DNA of 64,000 bases from Nereocystis luetkeana (GCA_031213475.1 JARUPZ010000016.1:2413140-2477139), one strand, 5' to 3'. Shown: positions 47,801-59,343, numbered from the stretch's first letter. Numbers and translations are program-made. Notes: generated from the letters alone by a model not told the origin.

Positions 47801-50800
47801 TCTCTCGGTCGGGCGGGGGGGGGGGGGGGGGGGGGGTTGACTCGCTTTGCTCGTCTAATGTCGGGTAGTGGGCTGGTATCGTCAAGGCTTGGTTACGCCC
47901 TAGAATTCCCTCCAGACACAACTAAAGTTCAAGCACAGCCAGTAGTACGCGTGTGCATCGACCGCACCTTTTTTCCTGAACCCGCGAGCTTCATGTTCTT
48001 CCGTTTTTTTTGTGTCCCCCATCCCCTCCTTCCCGCGCGTACGCTTGGCGCGGAAACAGCAGCAGCAGTAGCCCCGTGTCAGAAGCGGAGCACTCCAAGC
48101 GACGCCGATCCCAGCTGGCGGAGAGGATATCCAACAAGCTGCACGCGCTGCTGTGGATAGTTGTTGGGATCGCGGTCGCTTACCGCACAGACTTCGTTCG
48201 AGTGTTGCTGGAAGACGACCGGGTCAATCGGTGAGCTCTATGATATGATGGTCAGCACTGCAGCGGCAGCAGCAGCAGCAGCAACGAGACGCAATCACAG
48301 CTGCCTGCGCGCTGTGCTGCAACCATTGTATGGGGGAGGACGCTCGTGTCTCTTGTCATTCTTCTGTGCCCATGCCATTATTATCGGTTTTGCGCGGATT
48401 TCGTTCGAGCGTTATTGGAAGACGACCGGGTTGATCGGCGAGCTCTGTGATACGATGGTCAGCACTACAGCGGCAGCAGCAGCAGCAGCCGCAGCATGCA
48501 TGCCCAGCTGCCCGCGCGCGCTGTGCTGTGCTGTGCTGTAACCATCGTTCAGGGCGCGCCGGTGTCTCTTCTCTTCATGGTTGTGTGCTCGCACCCGTGC
48601 AACATGTACAGCACTCACTGCTGTAAAATATATTTTGGTGCAGTTCTACTGTACTGTGGGTAGTTCGGGTGGGCAAATGTGGTAAGAATCAGGACCCACG
48701 ATGGACGGACCCGAACTCCAGGCATCTCCCCTGTGTTGACCCACCATGCTTTGGTTCTGATTGCTGCTATGTTCCCGTAATTGCTGCACTTGAGGTTGCG
48801 ATGGTTGGTGTTGCGATGGTTGGTGCGCTTGTCTTTGTCGCCGTAGCCCAGGGGGCAGCGAGTAGCTCGAGGCGGCACGGCCCCGAACAAAACCGAGTCA
48901 GCCCTTCTCTGCTCTCCGATCGTTCTCGGTTTCTGTGGTCGTCGGCTTTAGCGCTGCAGGGACACATGGTATTCAAAGAACGAGAGAATGGAACGTTTGC
49001 TGGGTTTTTTTGTTGGGTCACGATCTCTGCCCCCCTTGTGGGCCGTATGTCGGCAGGCAGAGAGGGGCGTCGTTGTTCGTCGGACTACTTACTGTTTTCA
49101 TGTTTTCGTGGCGCTCGTTCTTGGTGTTGATAGTGCCCCCCGCGAAACTACTGCGGGACCGCACGGCATTGCAAATCGTCTCGTCATTGGAGATATCGCG
49201 ACTTGCTTGATTGTCTCCTTCCCCCCCCTCCCTCCCTCCCTCCCTCCCTCTCTCCATCGCGCGCTGCCTTGCTCGTGATCAACGTCACGTGCAGGTTTTG
49301 GTTCAACCTCGGGGCTGTGTGCTTCAGCGTGAACGTCGTGATTTTGGCGTACCTGACCGTGTGGCTGCCGCATGTCCGAGGCGTGAAGGTGTCTTGGAAC
49401 GTGTACTGCCCCAGGGCCATCCCGACCGCCACCGTTGTCGGCCTGATCTGCGCGTTAGCGTGAGTGCTTCCCCTCCCGCCCCCTCCTCCCGCCCCCTCCT
49501 GCCCCAGGTAGATAATAACCCGACGTGCTCTGTCCGGGCGTTGCAGGAAGGCGAATGCCTATGGTCATATACGGTCATACGACTACGGCCATGCACGATA
49601 TCGAGTACCACCCCCCCCCCCCCCCGCTCCATCTGGAAAGGGATGCGTGGTCAATGGTCAAGTGACCTAAGGCAAGAAACGAATGAGTGCCCCCCCCCCC
49701 CTCTGCAAGCAATGTCTGCCTGGTCGGTGAAAACCCGACATGCTCCGTCCCGGCATTGTAGGGATGCGAGGGTCTATGGTCATACGACTACGGCCATGCA
49801 TGAGATCGAGCACATCTCTCCTATCGAGTACACCCCCCCCCCCTCGCCCCCCCCCCTCCCCTATTAATAGGAGATAGATGGTGGTCACAAAGGGTGAAAC
49901 AGGAAGGGAATACATGCGTAAGCATTTTTTTGTTTGTGTGTACCATTCTGTCCCGAAGTATGAGAGACGTTTGGATCATCTATCGATATATGAACGGTGT
50001 CATGTTTAGGAGCTGAGTGGTACGATGCACCACGTGAATGGATTGAAGATAATGAGCGCCCGAATGTTGTGGAGGTGACTCTTTTTGGAGTGGGATCGGT
50101 GCTCCGCCTCGAAAGGGAACGCGTGGTCGATGGTCAAATGACGAAGGCAAGCAATAAAATGAGTACGCCCCCCCCCCTGCGCCTCCCGGACTGCTCGTTC
50201 CGTTCCAGACTAAGTGCACATATGATGAAATTTCACACGTCGAACAGATCATCTACGTCATGTACAGATATATTGTCTACAGATAGATCATCTACATTCT
50301 AACCTGCCGTTAGAAACGTTGTGCAGGATCTGATGTTGTGTAGGATCTGTAACATGTTGTGGAGGGTCTATAATGTTGTGCAAGATCTGTAGAATGTGTA
50401 GGATCTGTAGAGTACAGATCCAACCCGGGAAGCACGTTCTGGATCACGCAGATTATGCGGGTCCCACCCGGCAACATAAGCTAGATCATACAAATCATAC
50501 AGATCAGGAATCTATCTTCACTGAACTTTCCTAATCATTGAGTGGGATGATATGTGGATGATCTGGCTGAGGAGTGTAAACTTGTCTATTGATAGGATGG
50601 GACCGGGGTGGGGTGCACGAATAGCGGACCTTTTTTTTCTCTTTGGTATCCAAAAGACGGACCCTGGGTGTGCGTGACGTTGTTTTTTGGGCAGATGATG
50701 ATCTACTCTAGATCATACAGATCATACAGATCATCTGCCTGCCGTGATCACCTGTTGTGCAGACATTATCTGTAACGTTTAGGTCCAACCCAGGAAACAG

Positions 50801-52239
50801 GTGCCACTACTGTAGGTCATCCAGATGCACCCGGCTCCCATCCGACGCAACGTTATCTAGATCCTGCTGATCGGAAAGCTGATCGTGAATGTCAGGCGTT
50901 CGTCTCTCTCTTTGCCTTGAACTATCTGGATCATGACGGATGGGTGAAAAGCTTTTCCACCGTTCGGGTGGTGTCCATTTTGCAGAAGCACGCCACCCAT
51001 GGCGTCGTTTTTGTGTTTAGCTTCGCCTATGGAGGCGGGAAACGCTCGCCCCCGGGTGTTTTGCAGCTTTTGGGGGGGGGGCGCCAGTTATGGGTGGTTG
51101 GATGACGCAAAATCGGCGAGTATCATGTGTTGTACACGAATGCCGAGGATAGCGTTCTGTGATCATACTACAGTAATATAGTGCCGCTATTGTAGGGTTT
51201 CGACCGATCCTTCGAAGGGTCTTCACCGAGGGTACGGTGTGTTAACGGCTCGTATATGTTTCTTATATCTGCACCTCATGCGTTTCGTGATTCGAACGAA
51301 CTGACGAACTGTCAAATCGTAGTTAAGACCGCTCCGCCAGTCGGGCGGAGAAGCCGTTTCTGACCCCTGGACCAGAAACGACCCTACCGTTGATATGATG
51401 TCTAGTATCAGGTAGGGTTGTAGGGTGGTTCAGGGGAGACCTAAGATCTTTCTTCCTTGCCGTGTTTTTTCCCTGCAGCGAGCGCACCCCGCCGCAGACG
51501 CTTCGGACTTTGCACTGTCTCCTTACCCGAGCTGAAAGCCCCAGGGGGGCAAACAGGAAGGGGATAAGACTAGCCAAAAAAAGTCCATGTAATATATGGA
51601 AACGACGTAATGAGTGCCCAATTGTTGTAGGTGTCTCTATTAGGAGTAGGAACGGTGCTCCGTCTCGAAAGGGACGCGTGGTCAATGGTCAAATGACTAA
51701 GGCAAGCAATAAATGAGTACCCCCCCCCCCCCCCCCCCCCGACCGCCGTATCAGCCATGCGACGCCGTAACAGCAACACCCTTTGTCTTCGTCCCTGGCG
51801 GACCCATGCTTTTCGTTCGTGCTTTGCGCCGATTAATGCTTTGGTAATGCGTTGCCCTCATGCCGTGCTTCGACCTCTTTGAGTGTCGAGGTTTGCATTC
51901 ATGTTTTTGCGCCCATGCTTTGCATCCATGCCGTTGCGATGGTACCGTGCGCTCATGCGTTTGCGTTCGTGCTTTTGCATCCATGCGTTGCAAAATGGTA
52001 TCTTGCGTGCATAGTTTCTCTTAACATTTTTGCACTTACGCTTCGCGTCCATGCTTCGCACGCTTTTGCGTCCATACATGCCTACACGCTTCTGGCTTCC
52101 ACTTGCGCCACGCATACATTCACGGAGCAGGCTGAACGTGGCCTTGTGGGGCGTGTGGGGCTTCCTGACGCCGCTGATTCTCTTCGCGGTGTTCATCGGA
52201 TGCTTATTCAGCCTTCACTTCGTGCCATGGCCATGTTGA
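44792..52239 (+). CDS. TMEM128: TMEM128-family four-helix membrane protein, 4 exons
   Basis: Coding exons 44792-44838, 48060-48230, 49295-49459 and 52131-52239, all joined in phase 2 with GT donors and AG acceptors. Starting at ATG 44792 the product is 163 residues; human TMEM128 is 165. Four hydrophobic helices lie near residues 43-62, 74-96, 112-135 and 139-160. Key matches to the family are KLHALLWIVVGIAVAY-TDF, FWFNLGAVCFSVNVVILAYL, YCPRAIPTATVVGLIC and ALNVALWGVWGFLTPLILF. The N-terminus is polar with a KRRR patch. The human family member is an ER-type membrane protein of unclear role; no catalytic residues are seen. The same frame is open upstream to 44621 and reads Lys-rich, so a longer N-terminus from an upstream exon is possible. 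Introns are 1.1-3.2 kb and repeat-filled. Confidence 0.9.
45105..45211. mobile_element. MITE-1 nested in family E
   Basis: Splits the family E copy 45040-45450. Confidence 0.85.
45273..45378. mobile_element. MITE-2 hairpin nested in family E
   Basis: Splits the distal part of the family E copy 45040-45450. Confidence 0.82.
45747..46640. mobile_element. 894-bp foldback element
   Basis: Two arms of about 440 bp pair around 46210. Outer ends TATGGGAAATTATTCCTGG and its imperfect reverse at 46620-46640; inner pairs include ACACCGATGGACTCCTCAGG. No coding capacity. Confidence 0.8.
47155..47430. repeat. GGGTC-rich family G, copy 2
   Basis: Same organisation with more units; ends CGAGGTTTGACCCGACCC. 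In TMEM128 intron 1. Confidence 0.7.
48060..48230 (+). CDS. TMEM128: TMEM128 exon 2 (N-terminal linker and TM1)
   Basis: Acceptor aacag, donor GTGAGC, phase 2 at both sides. Starts with a Ser run encoded by an AGC repeat, then SEAEHSKRRRSQLAERISNK and TM1. Its 3' end and donor are duplicated in the next intron. Confidence 0.9.
48185..48545. repeat. tandem duplication of TMEM128 exon 2 edge
   Basis: 48185-48330 recurs at 48398-48545 (GAAGACGACCGGGT, GGTCAGCACT, CAG run, GCGCGCTGTGCTG). The second copy has GCGAGC where the first has donor GTGAGC. Confidence 0.85.
49295..49459 (+). CDS. TMEM128: TMEM128 exon 3 (TM2 and loop, start of TM3)
   Basis: 55 codons between acceptor gtgcag and donor GTGAGT, phase 2 at both sides. 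Encodes FWFNLGAVCFSVNVVILAYL, the loop and PTATVVGLICAL. Confidence 0.92.
49503..49618 (+). mobile_element. family A poly(C)-ended repeat, fragment
   Basis: ACCCGACGTGCTCTGTCCGG core to CGAGTACCAC and C15; first member of a four-part chain. Confidence 0.75.
49619..49691 (+). mobile_element. LINE 3' end fragment, poly(C) ended
   Basis: Last about 60 bp of the LINE (AAAGGGATGCGTGGTCAATG) and a C-run. It begins directly after the C-run of the preceding family A copy. Confidence 0.75.
49692..49850 (+). mobile_element. family A poly(C)-ended repeat
   Basis: CAAGCAATGTCTGCCTGGTC through CTATCGAGTACAC and C-runs; third member of the chain. Confidence 0.8.
49864..50174 (+). mobile_element. LINE 3' end fragment, poly(C) ended
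   Basis: Starts AGGAGATAGATGGTGGTCAC, matching the LINE C-terminal GDRWW codons, and ends GAGTACG then C9. Confidence 0.75.
50235..50512. mobile_element. family E
   Basis: CACACGTCGAACAGATCATC start, GTGCAGGATCTG, CAGATCCAACCCGGGAAGC. Internally duplicated. Confidence 0.7.
50695..50895. mobile_element. family E, partial
   Basis: CAGATCATCTGCCTGCCGTG and GTCCAACCCAGGAAACAG. Confidence 0.65.
51541..51740 (+). mobile_element. LINE 3' end fragment, poly(C) ended
   Basis: Begins near GGGCAAACAGGAAGGGGAT and runs to AAATGAGTAC then about C20. Translated it keeps RNGAPSRKGRVVNGQMTKAS. Confidence 0.8.
52131..52239 (+). CDS. TMEM128: TMEM128 terminal exon (TM3-TM4)
   Basis: Acceptor gagcag; encodes LNVALWGVWGFLTPLILFAV and FIGCLFSLHFVPWPC, then TGA. 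The NVALWGVWGFLTPL stretch is the strongest family signature. Confidence 0.92.
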
Positions 52240-52334
52240 GAATGTTCAAGCACGGCGACAGTAAGCAGCAGTAGAGGAAGCAGGAGCGGGAGAGGAGGAA
52301 TCAGATTTGCATCGAAATCACGAGGAGGACGGGC

Positions 52335-52460
52335 GGGGAGGGGGCTCCTCTATCTCATGCATGGTCATTGGCGTATGACCATAGACCCTGGGACCCCTAC
52401 AATGCCGGGGCGGAGCACGTCGGGTTTCCGCCGATCAGGCGGGGGGGGGGGGGGGGGGGA
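52335..52460 (-). mobile_element. family A poly(C)-ended repeat, fragment
   Basis: Core with CATGCATGGTCATTGGCG and ACAATGCCGGGGCGGAGCA, G-runs at both ends. It follows the TMEM128 stop by about 100 bp. Confidence 0.7.
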
Positions 52461-52469
52461 GGGGTATAG

Positions 52470-54280
52470 ACCTTGGTGCAGCTTCAACTAAATGGTTAGC
52501 GGACGCTTTACTTCAAGCGCTTAACTTGTAACCCTAGCCCCAATCGCCTGGGAAATTTCTCGGGAAATTTCGTGGGAATATTTTCGGGATGAATAGGTTG
52601 TGAGGAGTTAGTGTGGTCTATCAACTATCAACCAGGTTGCTGAAGCTGGGCCGAGTCGTGAACATTACCGGGGGGGGGGGGGGCTCTTGGCCTTTGCTGA
52701 TGTTGTTGGTCGGATGTTGATCTTGCTCAATCCTTACGAGGGGTTGTGCATACAGCCCGGTGGTGCGTAGCAGTTATAATAAGGGTGCGTGGATAACTGG
52801 GACGCGGCGTTTGCTCCAACAAGCCTTCGGTTGCTGACCTGCTCTTGGCCGTTGAACCGTTGAACTATCGAGTTGCTGTTTGCCGTTGAACTGCTACTGG
52901 CCGTTGACCGGCTGCTGGTCGTAGAAAAGCTGCTGTTGGCCGTTGACCGACTGCTGGTCGTTGAAAAGCTGTTGTTGGCCGTTGACTGGCTGCTGGCCGT
53001 TGAACAACGGCTGGTCTTGTTGTTGAAGTGCTGAGGGAGAGAGAGGGCGCTGTACTCGCTCGTTTTCGGCAAGAGATGATGGCGGCGGCGACGACCGGCC
53101 GAGGAAGCGCCCTTCTGATTTTCGTCAGTAGGGTGCGCTCTCCTTCCAAAGTCAATTTACCACTCTGACCCAAACAGTAAGAAAGGGTTGGATTAACTAT
53201 TTATATGCTACCGATCCGTATAGTTCGGGTCAGAGCGGTACCTGGTACCACCTGGTACGGGTACACCGTAGTATTTTTTTAGTTGAATGCGGTGATGGCT
53301 CTTTTTTTTTCATCCAAAGAAGTCGGCTTACTCAGGTACGCAGTGCTCAAAATGCACAGACACCACCTGATACATTGCCTCTACACCGTATTCTCTGTTT
53401 CAGCGGATGATGTATTCAGCTATTTTTATTTTCGAAGATCAAAAGGAGCCGACTTTATTCGAGGGTGGTGTAGTTCTGGGTGAATTTTCCTGGGCTGAAG
53501 CAGCATGGAGGCGTTTTTTCTTGGTGTCCTAACATGAATTGTGTTGGCGTTCGTCTGCTATCGTCGCCACTTTTTTTCAGTTTTCTGTATTTACTGTAAC
53601 TACAGTAGGGTAGACATAGGTCCGTGGACAAGGGGGATATATGGTACGGACGACTGGGTTGTAGCCGCCGTACACGAACAACTGGTATTGTTGTAATTGT
53701 TTTTTTTTTCCCCAACATGAGGAACAATAGTACTTGGACCTCACTCGCTGTACAACAGGATGATGTACGTACGTGACGCACCATGGACTGCTGCTGTGGT
53801 TGGCGCCTTTCGAGAGTGTGTGCTTACGTAGGTACGTACGCACATGCCGTTTCGGGGCGACGCTTCCTACCGGCTGGCGGTGGCTGTGGCAGGTGGCCCA
53901 CATGCTTTTATTTTAATTTTGTTCGTAAACGCCTCCGGAGGAAAAGGGTAAAAAATTAAAAACGCAGCTTCTCAACCCCTTTGGGAATTCACTTGATTAT
54001 AGTATAGAGGGAATAGAAGTATCCAAAAAAAAAAAAAAAAACTTCCAGTAAAAAAGAGTGACGAGTGCAATCCACACTACACGTCGGCCGCACGAAACAG
54101 CCCGCGAGGCTGCTGGGGTAGGGGAGGTGTGTCCACACTGCGATGAAACGGGGGTGGACGAGACGGCGCGCGGCGAGATCGATGCCTCGCACACCCTCTT
54201 CCTACAAATAGTACCAGGTGCCAGTAATTGAAGGTTGCGCACCTCGCGTCGGCTGTGAGTTCGATTGACTGATGGAATAG
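52470..54280. other. intergenic, no gene seen
   Basis: G-runs and a CTGTTGGCC-like degenerate tandem (52860-53010); no supported gene. Confidence 0.45.
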
Positions 54281-54284
54281 TCAA

Positions 54285-54530
54285 TACTCAACTTGAAAGG
54301 CTACAACGCCTCCGAAACCCTCTGTGTACCGCAGCAGCAAGCGACGTTACCCACATGGTTCCTGTTTCACGTCTTGCTTCCGAACATACGGAGCCCATCT
54401 TTCAATTCAATCCAATGTTCCACCAAGTACTCGCATCTCCTGGTACACTCTTACCTCACAGACCTCGGTTTTCAGATTTTTCAGGGTCGTTTTTTTTTTT
54501 TTTTTTGTGACGGTTGCCTCGCCGCGAGAG
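54285..54530 (-). repeat. family D, partial copy
   Basis: Reverse of 36395-36600: GGTCTGTGAGGTAAGA, GGGTTTCGGAGGCGTT. Confidence 0.65.
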
Positions 54531-54711
54531 CGCACCGCTTTTTGCCCGTTAATAATCGCGATGTGCCGGCGATGGTGGCCTTTATTGTTTGCGATCAGCC
54601 GCGATCCAATAAACAAGGAAAAAACGATTATAGACAGCGTCACATTAATCATCATCGCATATTTCTTGGCGCGATTTTACGACACTTCAACAGCTGTAGC
54701 TCTTTCACAGG

Positions 54712-54940
54712 GTAGATGATCTGTATGAGCTGTACATGATCTCTTCTGCATGATCTAGTTAATGTTGCCGGATGGGAGCCATATAATCTGCATGATCTAG
54801 TAGGACATGTTTCCTGGGGTTGGATCTGTCCTATACAGACCCCGAACAACGTCTCATCACGGCAGGTTAGGATCTATATGATATATCTGTAGATGGTCTG
54901 TAGATGATTTGTAGATGATCTGAGTCCGATGTGCGGAAGT
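54712..54940. mobile_element. family E
   Basis: GTTTCCTGGGGTTGGATCTG, opposite orientation to 50.2 kb. Confidence 0.7.
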
Positions 54941-54956
54941 TTGACAAGATAGCTAT

Positions 54957-55060
54957 TACGGGGGACCATAGTTAATATGACCTATGGTATACATGAAAAC
55001 CTATATATTAGACCATTTTTAGCTACAATATTGGGTCCTATTAACTATGGTCCCCCGTAT
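54957..55060. mobile_element. MITE-1
   Basis: Full copy beside a family E copy. Confidence 0.85.
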
Positions 55061-55812
55061 TACCGTAGCCCCGCATTTTTATTTTTGTCACATTTTTTTA
55101 GGTCGCTGTTATTCATAATATACCCAGTGGGGTCCCCAAAAGAGGCTTATCGAACGTAAAATACACTCAGGTACCTGGTGACACGCAAAACAACAACAAC
55201 CCCCCCCCCCCGCGTCCATCGGGACGAATTTCCAAGCTGGGTTTCTCGGCAACGGCGGATGGTGCAAACGCCCCCGCACACACGAACGTTCGAACCATCT
55301 ATGGAAACCTCTCGACGGGGTCTTTCCAAAGCCACCACTACATTTTCGTCTCGTGTGTGCCCAGCCTTACGGCATGTTTGGGAGGAGGGGCGAAATCGGC
55401 TCTGGCATTCGTTGTATTGCTGTAGGGGCGGGTGTGTTCGTTCTCTAGTCACCCATGTTGTTGCCAGCAGGTAGACAGTGACCCCACCCGCCTTCCACTC
55501 CTATCATACACCTGTGTCGTGTGTCAACCATTTATGTCCTCAATTGTAGAACAGAATGGTGGTGGTGGTGGTGGTGGTGGTGCTGCTGCTGCCGTGGTAT
55601 ACAAATCTGCATGTATAGACGGCAGCGTCAGTAAGCCGACGGCAGCGTCAGTAAGCCGACTCGCTCTGATCCTCTCACTGGGGTGCGTATCTATCCTAAA
55701 GAGCCTGCGGTGTACATAGAGAGAGAGATATCATAAGCCAGCCACCCGCCGGGAAGAGTAACTCTCTCCAAAAAATAACTTGCTTCTCTAGTACCAGGTG
55801 TATACACGTGCT

Positions 55813-55918
55813 ATTACGGGGGGCCATAGTTAACAGGACCAAATATTGTTGGTAAAAATGGTTAAACATATAGGTTTTTATGTGTACCATAGGTCCTGTT
55901 AACTATGGTCCCCCGTAA
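55813..55918. mobile_element. MITE-1
   Basis: Full copy. Confidence 0.88.
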
Positions 55919-55949
55919 TAGTGATATTAGTGATGTCCCCTTTGAAAAT

Positions 55950-57640
55950 CCCTCAACAACAGCCACCAAAACAATGATGATTATTGCGACATATATCAAT
56001 CGTCTACCGTATATACGAGCACAGCGTCAGCACCCAGCAGGAGTATGGACAGGAATCATGGGTGCGCCAAAGCCGTACGACTCCCATCGACTGGTACCAT
56101 CCTCCAATCGCGCAGCGGCCACAATGGCTCATTGCAACCGTTATTTTTTTTTTCTCTGAACTTCCTAGAGGGTTATAAGTTGGCCTTCCAGATGTCATGT
56201 ACAGGTACTATGTATTGCCAAGATCCCCGATTTGTTCACTCAACAAACACCAAGCCTCGGAACTGGGCGAGGAGAAGCCCAACCAGTTTTTTCTTTCTTT
56301 AATTTTTTTTTTCTTCATTTTTTTTTTTTTTGGGCAGCCAGCGAGGCTTCTCGCGGGGCTACGCGGCGGTGGCTGCAACAAGCTGGAAGGATGAGCCCGA
56401 CTCTAAAGATTCAACCTGCAGAAACATTCCCACGCAACAAATCTCAAATCTTGCCATCATGGCTTTAGCTACCGACTGTTACTGCTGTGTCAGACGGAAA
56501 CGACACGGACTGCACAAAACCATACCTGGTAGCAAACATGCCAGGAAAATAAATCTTTAATCTTGAAAACAGATCTTCTAGCTATTGTCACTGACGTAAC
56601 GGATACACTGCAACTGCACGCACACGGCCGGCCGACGATAGCCTTCGTCGGCGCTTTCCCTTCTTCGGACAACAAAACACACCACCACGCTCAAGACACC
56701 CCCGCCCCCCCCCCCCCTCCCTCTAGTAGACCCAACGGTTCGATTTTCGCCAGTCTGCGAGTGCTCGTTCGACCCGACTGCGTACTTGGAACCGTACCAA
56801 AGTCATACGAACCGCGTAATTTCATCGCCCCCCACGACACCTACGCTCGAAAGCGCCACACGCCACCGTGCCATTATTTCCTGTGCTCGCTCGGATCGAC
56901 CACGACCATGTTGGCCACGTCATTGCCGCCGTGACTGCCACCTTCCCAAGAGGGGGGGTACATACGCCATTGCTGAGTCCTCGCGCTTCACACCAACACC
57001 TACCGCGGCATACACCGCGCTACTACAGTACATCCCAACAGATACATACCGCATTACTACGTCCCAAAGGCAGGTTCACAAGCGCTACTACACGCCATCT
57101 CCTCTTTTCTGGGACACATATATCACCACCGCTGCCGCCTGCTTCCACCCCCCTCCCCCCTCCCCCCCCCTTTCCGCCTCTGCCCCCCCCCTCTCTCAAT
57201 CTCAGTCAGTGAAGCCAGAACGTCGGCCCCACCTTCCCCCCGCCAAAAAATGGCGCCGGGTTCGGGCTTAATGTCCAAAGGGGGGGGGGGGGGGGCGGCC
57301 GAGCCTCGAAGGTTAGCTCGCGATCGCCAACCGTCTGGCTCTTTTAACCGTTAGACACAACCCACTCCCGCTCCGCTCTACCCCCCCCCCCCCCCCCTCT
57401 CCCGCCTCTTTCCATCCTGCACGAGCGAAAAAGGAGGGCGCAGCAGTGGATACCAGAAGGGGCCGATGTTCAGCAAATAACAAGCGGCACGACTGAATAA
57501 AAAAGCATCCGTCATCCCAAACGCAACTACCGTTACAAAAACACGACGACGCAAGCGACGTACGTCCACAGGAATACCCGTACGAGACGAATGTAGCGGT
57601 AGATCCCTCGCGCTACATGTTTAGAAGCTCGCGCAAAGGC
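55950..57640. other. intergenic, no gene seen
   Basis: T-run and C-run tracts; one acceptor-like site at 56338 followed by an open frame that I do not call. Confidence 0.4.
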
Positions 57641-57643
57641 GAA

Positions 57644-57930
57644 CGGGGGGGGGGGGGGGGGGGGTACTCGATAGGAGAGATGTACTCGATCTCATGCATG
57701 GCCGTAGTCGTACGACCGTACCCTCGCATCCCTACAATGCCGGGACGGAGCATGTCGGGTTTTCACCGACCAGGCAGACATTGCTCGCACCAAGTGCGAA
57801 GCGCCGTGAGGTGTTTGGCGAGTCGCATGAAGGGTGAGGTGCATCCTACTAAGAACCGCTTGTGAGGTGGACTTGCGTATGGACGACAGCTTCAATGAGT
57901 TGATTTAATTTCCGGTGTAGGCATTTCCAA
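57644..57930 (-). mobile_element. family A poly(C)-ended repeat, long copy
   Basis: G19 run then TACTCGATAGGAGAGATGTA, core, and the distal GCGAGTCGCATGAAGGGTGA segment. Confidence 0.8.
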
Positions 57931-57934
57931 GGCG

Positions 57935-58770
57935 CGGGGGGGGTACTCTTAGCTGTCGTCTACCGGGCGCGCTGATGAAAAGCAGTAATAAAAAAACGAT
58001 ACCAGGTATATACCCCAAGGGAGGTCACGAACGAAAAAAAAAAATGGAGCGACTTCCTAGAAGAAGGGGAAAAAAACAAACACACACACATCGGAGAGTT
58101 GTGATTTCTGCTCCAGCAGTAGTATCTATCCCCTGTCTGGCTCTCTCGAAAAAAAAGGCGGGTTAGAAATTGATCATGTTTTCGTGCTCCCCTGATATAT
58201 CGGAGATTTTTTATGAGAGATGTTTCGGTCCGACGCCGCGGATCTCGTCCGGGTTCGCCTTATGTGTAAGGACCTCCGCGGCTTCAAAACGGAGCAGAGG
58301 AAGGCATGTTCTATCCCCTGTAATGGTACGAGTTGGCGGTCGCGGAAATCAATATGTCGCTTCGCTCGTAGTAAAAAAGGGTGGGCATCCGTCGCAACAC
58401 CCCGAGACTGTCGACGGGTTCAAGAGGAAAATAACAAAAGCTGACAAAAAAACTGCCTTGTGTAAGTAAAAGACCGGTTGGTTGCAGGACATCAGCGTCC
58501 CTCCAAACACTGTTTTCAATATTACACGATTACCCCCCAAGCATGGGGGGTGGGGTGGGGCGGGGGGGGGGGGGGGGTCCGAGTCAAACGCACCTCACGT
58601 CACCTCTTGATGCCGCAGACTGCTAGCGAACGTTGGCAGCGTTCCGCGAATACACACTAGCAGAACTGTGTCACAAAGCGCGCCCTACTCAGTTCTTAGC
58701 AGACACAAGGTGCATTCGACCGAGCAACGCACTTTGTCAGGGTCTCGCTTTTACGGTGGCCTGCTGATCT
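57935..58770. other. intergenic, no gene seen
   Basis: A short ATG frame at 58220 ends at a GTACGAG donor-like site but has no partner exon. Confidence 0.4.
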
Positions 58771-58774
58771 AGGT

Positions 58775-58834
58775 ACGACCCCCATGAGAACGAGTACATA
58801 TTTCCTATCGAGTACCCCCCCCCCCCCCCCCCCC
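58775..58834 (+). mobile_element. family A end fragment
   Basis: GAACGAGTACATATTTCCTA then CGAGTAC and about C22; directly precedes a full copy. Confidence 0.65.
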
Positions 58835-58869
58835 CTAAGAACATGCCTACACCCTCGGAGACCCTCCCC

Positions 58870-59260
58870 TCCCCATCAACACACGCATACCCTGGATGAT
58901 CGTGTCACGTACCCTGGTAGTGTACCTGGTATATGGTATGGCACTCACAAAGCAGTTACATAGTATGCCCGTTGCTGTCTCTGAAAGTGGCCCATTGCTG
59001 TCTCTAGGAGTGGCAACACCAGGAAATTAATCAATTCACCGACGCTGTCATCCATACGCAAGAAAATCTGCCTCGAAAGCGTACGTAGCGGTTTCTAGTA
59101 GGATACAGCTCACTCTGCATGAGACTCGCCCATCACCTCACGTTCCGCTTCGCGCCTGACCCGACGTGCTCCGTCCCGGCATTGCAGGGACGCGAGGATC
59201 TATGGTCATACGACGACGGCCATGCATGACAATGAGTTCACCCCCCCCCCCCCCTCCCCC
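58870..59260 (+). mobile_element. family A poly(C)-ended repeat, longest copy
   Basis: Aligned end to end with 29575-29957. Carries extra CCTGGTA-type inserts relative to that copy near 58914 and 58924. Confidence 0.8.
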
Positions 59261-59343
59261 TTCCCCTCCCCCGTCTTTCGCTCCAACCAGCACAGCATCT
59301 CACCGAAATGACGGAAGGCGGTGACGTCCAGCCATCACCCGCC

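Noticed and set aside
47709-47921. Minus-strand Pro/Glu-rich frame through a G-run
   Set aside because: Low complexity driven by the G-run, inside TMEM128 intron 1, no homology.
48060-48080. Triplet run at the start of TMEM128 exon 2 read as an intronic microsatellite
   Set aside because: The exon phase joins exactly at this acceptor and gives a Ser run in frame, so it is coding.
56330-56510. Acceptor-like T-run+CAG followed by an open frame
   Set aside because: The T-rich context makes such acceptors common here and no second exon or family was found.
58220-58325. ATG frame MFRSDAADLVRVRLMCKDLR ending at a GTACGAG
   Set aside because: Single short block, no partner exon within reach.
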